Source: CAYXDR01 sp046498185 (GTDB lineage Bacteria > Desulfobacterota > DSM-4660 > Desulfatiglandales > Desulfatiglandaceae). Taken from it: 64,000 bases of DNA. Of this stretch, positions 43,316-51,258 are shown one piece after another. Position 1 is the stretch's first letter. The number at the start of each line of letters is the position of its first letter. The translations under genes and the position numbers were made by a program. A model generated the notes under the pieces. It saw only the letters and a program-made list of their open reading frames with translations, was not told the origin of the DNA and did no database searches. The stretch spans positions 1 through 64,000 of the forward strand of contig JAWOBE010000076.1 in assembly GCA_046498185.1 (NCBI GenBank), in the 5' to 3' direction.

Positions 43316-45139
43316 TCATGCCGGTTCCGCCTCTCCCTTGTTCCAGTCCGCGAACGCTTCCGGATTGCTCATTATCTCTTCGATGGCTTTACTGTCCAGA
43401 GTCTCCTTCTCAAGCAAAGCATGAGCCATCCGGTGAAGAGTGTTGATATTCTCTGTGAGAAGGCTGATGGACCGGTCGTATGCGGTTTTGACTATCTTAA
43501 GGACTTCGTTGTCTATTTTGCGTGCAGTTGATTCGCTGTAGTCCTTGTGCTGGCTGAATTCTCTGCCGAGAAATATCTGTTCGTCCTTCTTGCCGAAGGT
43601 CAAAGGACCCAGTTCATCACTCATGCCGAAATTGCACACCATCTTCCGAGCCAAATCGGTTGCACGCTCGATGTCGTTTCCAGCACCCGTCGTCTGGGTG
43701 TGCAGAACGATTTCCTCAGCTGCCCTGCCTCCCATGAGTATCGCAATCGTGTTAAGCAGATGGTCCTTAGGGTAAGTGTGCTTTTCGTCCACCGGAAGCT
43801 GTTGAGTCAATCCCAGAGCCCGCCCCCGAGGGATTATAGTCACTTTATGGATCGGGTCTGTCTCGGGGATCAGTTTAGCCACTATCGCATGCCCTGCCTC
43901 GTGATAGGCCGTCAGGTGCTTCTCCTGGTCGCTGATGATCATGCTTTTCCGTTCGGTTCCCATCAAGACCTTGTCTTTGGCATCCTCGAAATCCTCCATT
44001 TCCACCTGCTCTTTGCCGCGCCGCGCTGCCATTAAAGCGGCCTCGTTCACCATATTTTCGATGTCGGCGCCTGTAAATCCAGGGGTACCCCTTGCGAGCA
44101 GCGAGGGATCTACATCGTCCGCGATCTGTTTTTTTCTCAGATAAACACGCACGATCTGTTCCCTGCCCCTGACGTCAGGGGCGGGTACCACCACCTGGCG
44201 GTCGAACCTTCCGGGTCGCAACAGAGCTGGATCGAGCACGTCCGGCCGGTTTGTAGCCGAAATCAGAATGACGCCTTCGTTGGATTCGAAACCGTCCATT
44301 TCGACCAAGAGCTGGTTCAATGTCTGCTCCCGTTCATCATGACCACCACCGAGGCCGGCTCCCCTCTGGCGGCCGACTGCATCTATCTCGTCAATGAAAA
44401 TAATGCATGGGGCATGTTTTTTACCCTGGACGAAGAGGTCCCTAACCCTCGATGCACCAACCCCTACAAACATTTCGACGAAGTCCGAACCGCTGATGCT
44501 GAAAAAAGGGACATCGGCTTCCCCGGCGATCGCCCTGGCAAGCAGGGTCTTCCCGGTGCCGGGAGATCCCACCAGCAGCACACCTTTGGGGATTCTGCCT
44601 CCCAGGCGGGTAAAACGCTTAGGATCTCGAAGAAATTCAACTATCTCATGAAGCTCTTCCTTAGCCTCTTCAACGCCGGCCACATCTTCAAAGGTGACTT
44701 TTTCCTGGGATTCGCTCATCAACCTGGCTTTGCTCTTGCCGAACGAGAGCGCCTTTCCGCCGCCCACCTGCATCTGTCGCATGAAAAATATCCATACTCC
44801 TATCAGCAGCAGCATGGGCACCCATGAAAGAAAAACATGAAACCATGAAGAATCCTCCTCAGGTTTGGCGGAAATCTGAACTCCCTTATTTATCAAGAGC
44901 GAAACGAGTTCAGCGTCCCGGGGAGCATAAGTCTTGAAAGGTCCACGGGAAGAATTACCCGTTATGTGGTTTCCCTGAATTGTAACCTGGTTCACCGCAT
45001 CATCTTCGACCATCCTCAGGAAATCACTGTAACTGACCGAAAGACTCGTCTGGGTGGGCTGCTTGAACACCTGGAACAGCATCACCATCATCAGGCTTAT
45101 CACAAGCCACAGGGCGAGATTTTTATAAAAAGGATTCAA
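43316..45139 (-). CDS. ftsH: ATP-dependent zinc metalloprotease FtsH
   Basis: A 607-residue membrane-anchored AAA+ protease. Two transmembrane helices (LALWLVISLMMVMLFQVF and VPMLLLIGVWIFFM) bracket a periplasmic domain. The ATPase has Walker A GSPGTGKT, Walker B IIFIDEIDAVG and the second region of homology, and the zinc site is HEAGH. TTG 45139 is chosen because GGAGG sits about 10 bases upstream; the reading at 45175 would swallow that Shine-Dalgarno. It degrades misassembled membrane proteins and, in other bacteria, RpoH and LpxC. Confidence 0.96.
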   Translation of the reverse strand: MNPFYKNLALWLVISLMMVMLFQVFKQPTQTSLSVSYSDFLRMVEDDAVNQVTIQGNHITGNSSRGPFKTYAPRDAELVSLLINKGVQISAKPEEDSSWFHVFLSWVPMLLLIGVWIFFMRQMQVGGGKALSFGKSKARLMSESQEKVTFEDVAGVEEAKEELHEIVEFLRDPKRFTRLGGRIPKGVLLVGSPGTGKTLLARAIAGEADVPFFSISGSDFVEMFVGVGASRVRDLFVQGKKHAPCIIFIDEIDAVGRQRGAGLGGGHDEREQTLNQLLVEMDGFESNEGVILISATNRPDVLDPALLRPGRFDRQVVVPAPDVRGREQIVRVYLRKKQIADDVDPSLLARGTPGFTGADIENMVNEAALMAARRGKEQVEMEDFEDAKDKVLMGTERKSMIISDQEKHLTAYHEAGHAIVAKLIPETDPIHKVTIIPRGRALGLTQQLPVDEKHTYPKDHLLNTIAILMGGRAAEEIVLHTQTTGAGNDIERATDLARKMVCNFGMSDELGPLTFGKKDEQIFLGREFSQHKDYSESTARKIDNEVLKIVKTAYDRSISLLTENINTLHRMAHALLEKETLDSKAIEEIMSNPEAFADWNKGEAEPA

Positions 45140-45516
45140 TTTCTGCGAACCTCCAGAAGCACATTGAAAATTCAATAACCCGTCCAGCCGGAAGACTTGA
45201 CGGTAAAAGGCCAGGGAGGGGAATAGCCGTATGCTGCCCCATCGCCCTGGCCGGCACGTCTTTCATTACGCCTGGTTTCCACACCGAAAATCCGGAGGGT
45301 ACCGTCTGTACCGTGAACTGCGGACATTTAGTGCATATTATAAAAACATTTTCCGGGAATGCCACAAAAAAAGCAATAATCACACCGCCCTGATCCGTCC
45401 TCGATATTTCTCATGGAGCAATTAAATAGCGGATTTAGAGCCAGCCCCGGGACTGTACAGCTACCGACAATTTATTGTATTATATCAAATCTTAAATTTT
45501 TTTTCACGGAGGAAAT
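45140..45516. other. Divergent intergenic region ftsH / DUF4301 gene
   Basis: No gene is seen in this 376-bp gap. On the plus side TGTACA (45454-45459), an 18-base spacer and TATTAT (45478-45483) form a plausible promoter about 30 bases before the DUF4301 gene start. On the ftsH side a minus-strand TATAAT lies at 45337-45342 without a good -35. The ftsH leader contains a long imperfect stem, GGCCAGGG / CCCTGGCC (45209-45216 with 45245-45252), with a further GGGG/CCCC pairing inside. Confidence 0.45.
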
Positions 45517-47097
45517 ATGACGGAAGCGATTTTTTCAAAAGACGATATGGCTCAAATTTCATCCCGGGGGCTCAGTCACGAGGCCGTGCTGAATCAACTG
45601 GAGATATTTAAACGAGGCCCCCGCTACACACATTTGATTCGACCCTGCACATCCGGGGACGGCATAACGACGATAGACGAACACCGCCGCGGTCTTTTCG
45701 AAAATGAGGCCGATAAAAGCGCTTCCCAAGGGCGGTGCATGAAATTCGTACCGGCATCGGGCGCCGCCACCAGAATGTTCAAATCTCCGCTGCGTGTGCT
45801 CGGCCGACCGGAACGAGCCACCAGAGAAACTTTAAATATCCTTGAAAAACAGGGGTATAAAGCAGCCGCCGAAGTAAAAACCCTTATGGAGTCGATCGAG
45901 CGTTGCGCGTTTTACCCGGAGTTGAAACGGGTAATGGCATCGAAAGGTCTCGATATCGACTCCTCCCGGAAAGCCGGCGATTTCGAACCGGTCCTTCGGC
46001 ACCTCGTCGGACCCGAAGGACTTGACTATGGCAATCTTCCCAAGGGGCTCCTGCTGTTCCACCGATACCCGGACGGCTCGCGCACCGCATTCGAAGAGCA
46101 CCTGGTTGAATCGGTGGATTATGCTCAAGACAGCCGAAAGCACTGCCGCCTTCACTTCACCGTGTCTCAGGAACACATGGCCGGATTTCGAATTATTGCG
46201 GAAAAAGCTTCAGCGGAATACGGGCGATCCTTGACAGCCTCCTTCGATATAGGCTTTTCAACCCAGTCCCCGGATACAGACACGATAGCGGTTGACATGG
46301 AGAACCGCCCTTTCAGGCTCCCTGATGGAGGACTGCTGTTCAGACCCGGAGGCCACGGCGCACTCTTAGGAAATCTGGCCGCACTCGGTGGAGATATTGT
46401 ATACATCAAAAACATTGACAACGTGGTTCCAGATCAACTGAAAGAGGAAACAGGCGGTTGGAAAAAAATAATCTGCGGGCTTCTGGTGGAAATACAACGC
46501 CGGGCGTTCGGCTGCCTGGAAAAACTTCTCTCCGGGGATCATAACAAGGAAACCATCGAATTCGCCGAAACGCTGTTTACCGAAGATCTCTCCGGCTATA
46601 CCCCGGAAGGTTTTCACACATGGACGCTTGACCGAAAAGCTTCTTTTTTGATCGATGCTCTAAACCGCCCGATAAGGGTCTGCGGGATGGTCAAAAACGA
46701 AGGCGAACCCGGCGGCGGTCCTTTCTGGGTAAAAGAAAGCGACGGCCGCGTATCGCTGCAGATCATAGAATCGGCTCAAGTGGACCCGGACTCGGCAGAG
46801 CAGCAGGCTTTGCTTAAGCAGGCAACCCATTTCAACCCGGTGGACCTGGTCTGCGGACTCAGGGATGTGCATGGCAGGTCTTTTGATCTGGAAAATTTCG
46901 TCGATCCCGATACCGCTCTTATATCCAAAAAATCCCGCGACGGAAAAGATCTGAAGGCGCTGGAGCATCCCGGGCTCTGGAACGGCGGAATGGCCGGCTG
47001 GTTAACCGTTTTTGTCGAGGTTCCTCTCTCCACATTCAACCCGGTCAAGACGGTAAATGACCTCCTTCGCCCGTCGCATCAAGCGGATAGCTTTTAG
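45517..47097 (+). CDS. DUF4301 family protein, function unknown
   Basis: A 526-residue cytoplasmic protein. Recognisable family features are the N-terminal SSRGLSHEAVLNQLEIFKRGP, the PCTSGDGI and KFVPASGAATRMFKS motifs (residues ~65-90), PKGLLLFHRYPDGSRTAFEEH, LLFRPGGHGALLGNL, and ELYxIxQ-like acidic C-terminal regions. The ASGAATRMFK block resembles a phosphate- or sugar-nucleotide-binding loop, but no reaction is established. GGAGGAAAT precedes ATG 45517. It is monocistronic. Its TAG stop lies inside the second unit of a heptamer tandem repeat, so the repeat may have changed its C-terminus. Confidence 0.88.
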   Translation: MTEAIFSKDDMAQISSRGLSHEAVLNQLEIFKRGPRYTHLIRPCTSGDGITTIDEHRRGLFENEADKSASQGRCMKFVPASGAATRMFKSPLRVLGRPERATRETLNILEKQGYKAAAEVKTLMESIERCAFYPELKRVMASKGLDIDSSRKAGDFEPVLRHLVGPEGLDYGNLPKGLLLFHRYPDGSRTAFEEHLVESVDYAQDSRKHCRLHFTVSQEHMAGFRIIAEKASAEYGRSLTASFDIGFSTQSPDTDTIAVDMENRPFRLPDGGLLFRPGGHGALLGNLAALGGDIVYIKNIDNVVPDQLKEETGGWKKIICGLLVEIQRRAFGCLEKLLSGDHNKETIEFAETLFTEDLSGYTPEGFHTWTLDRKASFLIDALNRPIRVCGMVKNEGEPGGGPFWVKESDGRVSLQIIESAQVDPDSAEQQALLKQATHFNPVDLVCGLRDVHGRSFDLENFVDPDTALISKKSRDGKDLKALEHPGLWNGGMAGWLTVFVEVPLSTFNPVKTVNDLLRPSHQADSF

Positions 47098-47157
47098 CTT
47101 TTAGCTGTTAGCTATTAGCTATTAGCTATTAGTTGTTAGCTGTTAGCTTTTAGCTAT
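47088..47157 (+). repeat. Heptamer tandem repeat, 10 units of TAGCTNT
   Basis: Ten consecutive 7-base units start with TAG (eight TAGCTTT/TAGCTAT/TAGCTGT types repeated, one TAGTTGT). Since 7 is not a multiple of 3, the TAG codons fall in all three plus-strand frames. The TAGCTA units also put CTA (TAG) on the minus strand. The DUF4301 gene ends in unit 2. An AT-rich spacer and repeat copy C follow. Confidence 0.9.
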
Positions 47158-47221
47158 TAAACGATAAATATTAAGTCATAACGATCAAATTATAACTTAT
47201 AGCTAAAAAAATAATTAAATT

Positions 47222-47351
47222 ATAAAAAGTCAAAACAACCCTGTCCCTCGGGGTCGGGGTCGCTGTCGGCGTCGGTATCGGACGTTGATCGGCGGCGTTT
47301 TCGACCCCGACGCCGATAAGGCGGGGATAGTACTTGTTACGAGGCCATCAA
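47222..47351 (+). repeat. Dispersed palindromic repeat, copy C
   Basis: It has the same layout and orientation as copies A and D: AAAAAGTCAAAACAAC, then TCCCTCGGGGTCGGGGTCGC, hexamer arms, and a right end TTACGAGGCCATCAA. The left terminal repeat is partly eroded (ATTATAAAAAGTC). It lies between the DUF4301 gene and the convergent Crp/Fnr gene. Confidence 0.85.
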
Positions 47352-47369
47352 AACTGACAATAAATATAA

Positions 47370-48053
47370 TTACAACTTTCCTCCTGAGACTGCGAGCAAC
47401 TCCAGTTTTTCGCGGTCCAGAATGCGGATAGAGGCTCCATCTATGGAAATAAATCCACGATTGCTCATACGGCCCAGAATCCGGGAAAGGGTTTCAGGGA
47501 TGGTTCCCAGCAATGCAGCCAGCTGGCTTTTGGTTATGTCCAGTTCCAGACTGCTTGCCCCGCCGAGTCTATCGCTCAGGTAAAGCATATAGGCTGCGAC
47601 CCTTCCCGGGACCTCTTTGAGCGAAAGGTCCTCCACCATGCGCGTGAAGATGCGGAGCCTCACAGAAAGAACCGCAAGCATGTTGAGGGCGAGCTCAGGA
47701 TTTGACTTTATCAGAGAAAGAAAAGCTTCCCGCGGGAAAAATAAAACACGGGCCGCTTCGAGAGTTTGTGCACCGGCCGGAAAGTGTTTCCCCGAAAAAA
47801 GCGCCACTTCTCCGAACGGCTCTCCAGGACCGAAAATATGAAGGATTTGCTCTTTCCCATCGGGGCTCAGCTTGAATATTTTGATCCTTCCCGATGCAAG
47901 TACATAAAAGCCATCTCCCTCATCGCCTTCGGAAAAGACAACAGTCCCTTTGGAAATCTCACGAATTACCGCTATACCCCCGACCTGGACAAGCTGACTC
48001 TCCGGGAGGCCATCAAAAAACGGCACCATCGATAGTATCCGCAGCAGGTTCAT
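47370..48053 (-). CDS. Crp/Fnr-family transcriptional regulator (possibly HcpR-like)
   Basis: A 227-residue regulator with an N-terminal cyclic-nucleotide-type beta barrel (GTVVFSEGDEGDGFYVLASGRIKIF, GEPFGEVALFSG) and a C-terminal winged helix. The recognition helix has E-T-L-S-R (GTIPETLSRILGRMSNRG), the residues FNR uses to read TTGA half-sites. There is no N-terminal cysteine set, so it is not an Fe-S FNR, and the Arg-Ser pair for cAMP is not evident. ATG 48053 with CAGGAG upstream is used rather than 48071. It is divergent from an HD-like gene and an Fe-S protein gene of the type found with Hcp (nitrosative-stress) loci in sulfate reducers. Confidence 0.88.
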   Translation of the reverse strand: MNLLRILSMVPFFDGLPESQLVQVGGIAVIREISKGTVVFSEGDEGDGFYVLASGRIKIFKLSPDGKEQILHIFGPGEPFGEVALFSGKHFPAGAQTLEAARVLFFPREAFLSLIKSNPELALNMLAVLSVRLRIFTRMVEDLSLKEVPGRVAAYMLYLSDRLGGASSLELDITKSQLAALLGTIPETLSRILGRMSNRGFISIDGASIRILDREKLELLAVSGGKL

Positions 48054-48165
48054 GTATTCTCCTGTGTGCATTTAACGCCAAAACACATTCAGCTCTCGCC
48101 ACGCCGTCAGCCCAGATCGGTTGCATTTAAAATCTCGTCTATATCTTTACTTTTTTCACCAACTT

Positions 48166-48211
48166 TTGACCTAAGTCAAGGACTTGTTTTGCTGTTTTTG
48201 GAAATTATGTT
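48166..48211 (+). promoter_or_regulatory. FNR-type operator TTGAC-N4-GTCAA with downstream promoter
   Basis: TTGACCTAAGTCAA (48166-48179) is a perfect palindrome of the FNR/HcpR architecture. Just downstream, TTGTTT (48184-48189), 16 bases and TATGTT (48206-48211) form a weak promoter on the plus strand. The operator centre is then about 42-46 bases before the start, where class II activators of this family bind. The regulator gene is divergent and adjacent. Confidence 0.6.
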
Positions 48212-48275
48212 TGAAAAGGTCCGCCGGCATCCGTCTAAATGACTGGAACTTTCAGCCGGAGAAAGGGGAATAAAA

Positions 48276-48965
48276 ATGAAATGCCCAGGACAGGACAGCA
48301 GATATTGGAAACCCGGGGCAATATTCGAAGAACCTTGTCCTCATTGCGGGACAATGCTGGAATTCTTTAAAGATGATGTTTCCAGGATATGCAAAAAATG
48401 CGGGAACCGCATCGTCAACCCACATATGGATTTCGGATGTGCCGCCTACTGTCGACACGCGGCCAAATGCTTTGGCTCGTTGCCGCCCGAAGCCGTTGCA
48501 GGAAGAGATGAGTTGATCAAACAGCGCATAGCATTCGAAGTAAAAAAGACTCTCGGAAAAGACTTCAGGAGCATAGGGCGCTCAGCGAGGGCCGCTGCAT
48601 ATGCCGAACGCCTGGCCAGGGAGGAAAGCGGGGATACTGCGGTGATCACCGCCGCTTCCTATCTGATTTATGTAGATACCGGAGCCGCGAGGGAAATTCT
48701 GGAACATGTTGGCGCTCCTGCGGAAATGACCGATGAAATACTGGATATCGTCAGTCACCTGAACCAGCCGGGAGAAGATGGATCAACCAACTTTAAGGTT
48801 GTTTCCGATGCAGGACTCCTCTCACGGATAGAGGCTGAATTGAATTCGGCCAAAACACAACCCGGAAAAATCGACGGCCTGGTATCACTGTTGGTCACCG
48901 GCACAGGGGAAAAAATAGGCCGGGAGCTGCTTGATGAATTCGAAAACCAAAAAATTAACAATTGA
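48276..48965 (+). CDS. Degenerate HD-domain protein with zinc ribbon
   Basis: A 229-residue protein. The N-terminus MKCPGQDSRYWKPGAIFEEP leads to a zinc ribbon (CPHCG, CKKCG) and a cysteine cluster CAAYCRHAAKC. It matches a widespread Desulfobacterota/Geobacter protein whose second half is an HD-type phosphohydrolase. Here the HD residues are gone: the first histidine of the helix is Arg (SIGRSARAAAYAERLA), the AxLHDIG motif reads ASYLIYVD, about 20 following residues are missing, and the last His cluster is IVSHLNQ. It is therefore probably non-catalytic. The comparison is from memory of family sequences. The TGA stop overlaps the first bases of repeat copy D. Confidence 0.8.
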   Translation: MKCPGQDSRYWKPGAIFEEPCPHCGTMLEFFKDDVSRICKKCGNRIVNPHMDFGCAAYCRHAAKCFGSLPPEAVAGRDELIKQRIAFEVKKTLGKDFRSIGRSARAAAYAERLAREESGDTAVITAASYLIYVDTGAAREILEHVGAPAEMTDEILDIVSHLNQPGEDGSTNFKVVSDAGLLSRIEAELNSAKTQPGKIDGLVSLLVTGTGEKIGRELLDEFENQKINN

Positions 48966-49104
48966 CGGCTTTGTAAGAAGTCAAAACAACGATGTCCCTC
49001 GGGGTCGGGGTCGCTATCGGCGTCGGTATCGGACGTTGACTGACGACCCTTTCGACCCCGACGCCGATAAGGCAGGCATGCTACTTTTTACTAAGCCATC
49101 ACAA
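48960..49104 (+). repeat. Dispersed palindromic repeat, copy D
   Basis: Terminal repeats: AATTGACGGCTTTGTAAGAAGT at the left, and the inverse of AATTGTGATGGCTTAGTAAAAAGT at the right. The core has the hexamer arms (TCGCTATCGGCGTCGGTATC and CGACCCCGACGCCGATAAGG). It is inserted between the HD-like gene and the Fe-S gene, and its TTGACGG end supplies the TGA stop of the former. The downstream Fe-S gene starts 17 bases after the element, so the hairpin probably affects its expression. Confidence 0.87.
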
Positions 49105-49120
49105 TTAAAGGAAAAAATAA

Positions 49121-49852
49121 ATGAAACAAATAAGAAAAATAATTAAGATAGATGAAGAACTATGCGATGGATGCGGGCGTTGCGTACCGGCCTGCGCGGA
49201 AGGAAGCATCAAGGTAGTGGACGGTAAAGCGAGGCTGGCTGCGGAGAACCTGTGTGACGGTCTCGGAGCCTGTCTCGGGGATTGTCCTAAAGGTGCACTT
49301 TCCATAGAAGAACGGGAAGCCGAGGCTTTTGACGAAGAAGCCGTTGCCGAGTACTTGTCCTCATCAGATTCTCAATGTTTTACCCTTGATTCAACCCCGC
49401 CTACGGCCTCTACAACGGCATCTACCCCGACCAAAGAAAAACCCCGGGGAGATTCCCGGCTGGGTCACTGGCCGGTTCAGATCAATCTCGTACCGCCCAT
49501 TGCACCTTTCTTACAGGATGCCGACCTATTGGTGACCGCAGATTGTGTCCCGGTTGCCTATCCGAATTTTCATCAGGATTTTCTGGACGGGAAAGTTGTC
49601 ATGCTGGGATGCCCGAAATTTGACAATAAAGCAGGATATTTAAATAAATTCACCAATATATTTAAAAGTGCCAGAATCAAAAGCATCACGGTTCTCAATA
49701 TGGAAGTTCCGTGTTGTTCCTCGCTTCCCGGCATCATTAAAAAAGCTATTGAGGATGCCGGGGTAGCAATTCCGGTAACCGAGGTGATGATATCCACAAA
49801 AGGAGAAATTCTCCCGGAACGGCCGGATATCCCGCTCCGCTGTAGGACTTGA
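49121..49852 (+). CDS. 4Fe-4S-binding protein of the Hcp-associated type
   Basis: A 243-residue cytoplasmic electron carrier. The first cluster motif is CDGCGRCVPACAEG; the second is CDGLGACLGDCPKG, with a Gly-Leu-Gly spacing variation. A Thr/Pro/Ser-rich linker (~residues 90-112) leads to a C-terminal domain (LGHWPVQINLVPPIAPFLQDADLLVTADCVPVAYPNFH, MLGCPKFDN, EVPCCSSL) with further cysteines. Similar proteins lie beside hybrid-cluster protein genes under HcpR control in Desulfovibrio, though no hcp gene is in the window. AAAGGA precedes ATG 49121. Confidence 0.87.
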   Translation: MKQIRKIIKIDEELCDGCGRCVPACAEGSIKVVDGKARLAAENLCDGLGACLGDCPKGALSIEEREAEAFDEEAVAEYLSSSDSQCFTLDSTPPTASTTASTPTKEKPRGDSRLGHWPVQINLVPPIAPFLQDADLLVTADCVPVAYPNFHQDFLDGKVVMLGCPKFDNKAGYLNKFTNIFKSARIKSITVLNMEVPCCSSLPGIIKKAIEDAGVAIPVTEVMISTKGEILPERPDIPLRCRT

Positions 49853-49939
49853 CACAAGACCCCACTTTGCCTATTTTGAATATATTAAACGATCGCCGAT
49901 TTCTCGAAGATTTTTCAACAGCGGGGAGGGAGATGAAGC

Positions 49940-50866
49940 ATGAGGATAGTGTTGATCGGACAGGGACCTTTCGGGGCAAAGGTCCTGGAATCTCTTCTTG
50001 AAAAGGGTGAAAGCATCCTATGTGTTCATACCCCACCCGATCCTCCACGGGGCAGGACAGATCCGCTGAAGGAACTCACCCTTCAAAAAAGCCTGCCGCT
50101 GCGGCAGCCCTCCAATTATCGGGATAAAAACATCTTCGACGATTATTGTTCTTTTAAGCCGGAATTAACCATTATGGCTTTTGTCACCGCTATAATTCCA
50201 CCCAGACTTTTTGATGTTCCAGTCAAAGGCGCCATTTGCTACCATCCTTCCATCCTCCCCCGCCACCGCGGTGCAAGCGCTATCAACTGGGCGATTATAA
50301 TGGGTGATACAACCACTGGCTTGACGATTTTCCATCCGGACGGCGGCATAGACACAGGTCCGATATTGCTTCAGAAAACCGTTCAAATCAAACCGGACGA
50401 CACGACCGGAAGCCTTTATTTCAACCACCTGTTTCCAATGGGAGTGGATGCCATCCTCGAGACCGTGGACATGATAAAAGCCGGGAGTGCCCTTGCGGTG
50501 CCTCAACCTGAAGAGGGCGCCACATACGAGCCTCCATGCGACGATCGAGTCGCCGGCATAGACTGGAGCAGGCCGGGCCGGGAGCTGTATAATCTCGTCA
50601 GAGGCTGCGACCCTCAGCCGGGTGCATATGCTTTTCTAAACGGTGAAAAAATCCGTTTTTATGATGCAAGGTTTAATCCGGAACCAGTTTCCACATCCCC
50701 CGGCACAATAACGGATATAACCCAAAACGGAATCGCAGTCGCGGTGAATGGAGGGGTTTTAACCGCCCGTAAAATCCGTTTTGCCAAAGCCGGCAAAATG
50801 GATGCTGTAGATTTTGCGGCCGATTACGGGTTGAAAGCAGGAGCCGTTTTTTCAAGGCAGCGGTAA
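49940..50866 (+). CDS. Formyltransferase-fold protein, 10-formyl-THF hydrolase-like
   Basis: A 308-residue protein of the methionyl-tRNA formyltransferase fold. It resembles the N-terminal hydrolase domain of 10-formyltetrahydrofolate dehydrogenase more than Fmt: IYHP-like SILPRHRGASAINWAIIMGD, GGIDTGPILLQK, PDDTTGSLYFNHLFPMGVDAI, PQPEEGATYEP. The catalytic His and Asp (YHPSILP, IMGD) are present. A C-terminal OB-like domain follows (GEKIRFYDARF). It probably releases formate from, or transfers formyl from, 10-formyl-THF. There is no dehydrogenase domain. AGGGAG lies 10-13 bases upstream. A DUF2080 gene follows 58 bases downstream. Confidence 0.85.
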   Translation: MRIVLIGQGPFGAKVLESLLEKGESILCVHTPPDPPRGRTDPLKELTLQKSLPLRQPSNYRDKNIFDDYCSFKPELTIMAFVTAIIPPRLFDVPVKGAICYHPSILPRHRGASAINWAIIMGDTTTGLTIFHPDGGIDTGPILLQKTVQIKPDDTTGSLYFNHLFPMGVDAILETVDMIKAGSALAVPQPEEGATYEPPCDDRVAGIDWSRPGRELYNLVRGCDPQPGAYAFLNGEKIRFYDARFNPEPVSTSPGTITDITQNGIAVAVNGGVLTARKIRFAKAGKMDAVDFAADYGLKAGAVFSRQR

Positions 50867-50924
50867 TGCAAATACCCCATGCCGTCGTATCTACTATTTC
50901 TTCAACACCACGGAGAAATCGCTT

Positions 50925-51146
50925 ATGGAGCCGGAAGCCCACGTAACCGACGACACGCAAAACACCGGGATGGAAACTTCCGCGCAACTTGGAGGGAAGG
51001 TGAAACTCGAGGTTTACGGCGAAGAAATGATAGAAAAAATCGTTAAGCAGAGCGGAAACAGTGGCCGGGTTTATCTACCCCCAAACTGGGTTGGATGCCG
51101 TGTCAAAATAATAAAGCTCGGCAGGGAGCAAGAAAAGGAGTTATAA
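50925..51146 (+). CDS. DUF2080-family small protein (transposon-associated in archaea)
   Basis: A 73-residue protein. The conserved core KLEVYGEEMIEKIVKQSGNSGRVYLPPNWVGCRVKII matches DUF2080, described in archaea as transposon-encoded, with the PSGNSGRVYVP-type signature. No transposase is near, so it is either a domesticated remnant or an AbrB/SpoVT-like small DNA-binding protein (the RVYLPPNWVGCRVKI strand pattern fits). GGAG lies about 10 bases upstream of ATG 50925. Confidence 0.75.
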   Translation: MEPEAHVTDDTQNTGMETSAQLGGKVKLEVYGEEMIEKIVKQSGNSGRVYLPPNWVGCRVKIIKLGREQEKEL

Positions 51147-51258
51147 TAACAGCGACAACATGCATAAATATTCGAGACTGGGTACGGGCCTTAAAATTTC
51201 TATTGTTTACGCCGACCTATCCGGGCAAATCCTTTTTTGAGAGGAGAAACAGTCTTTT

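Noticed and set aside
43547..44827. Two ~160-codon plus-strand frames opposite ftsH
   Set aside because: Both are antisense to the AAA+ and protease domains and have no independent support.
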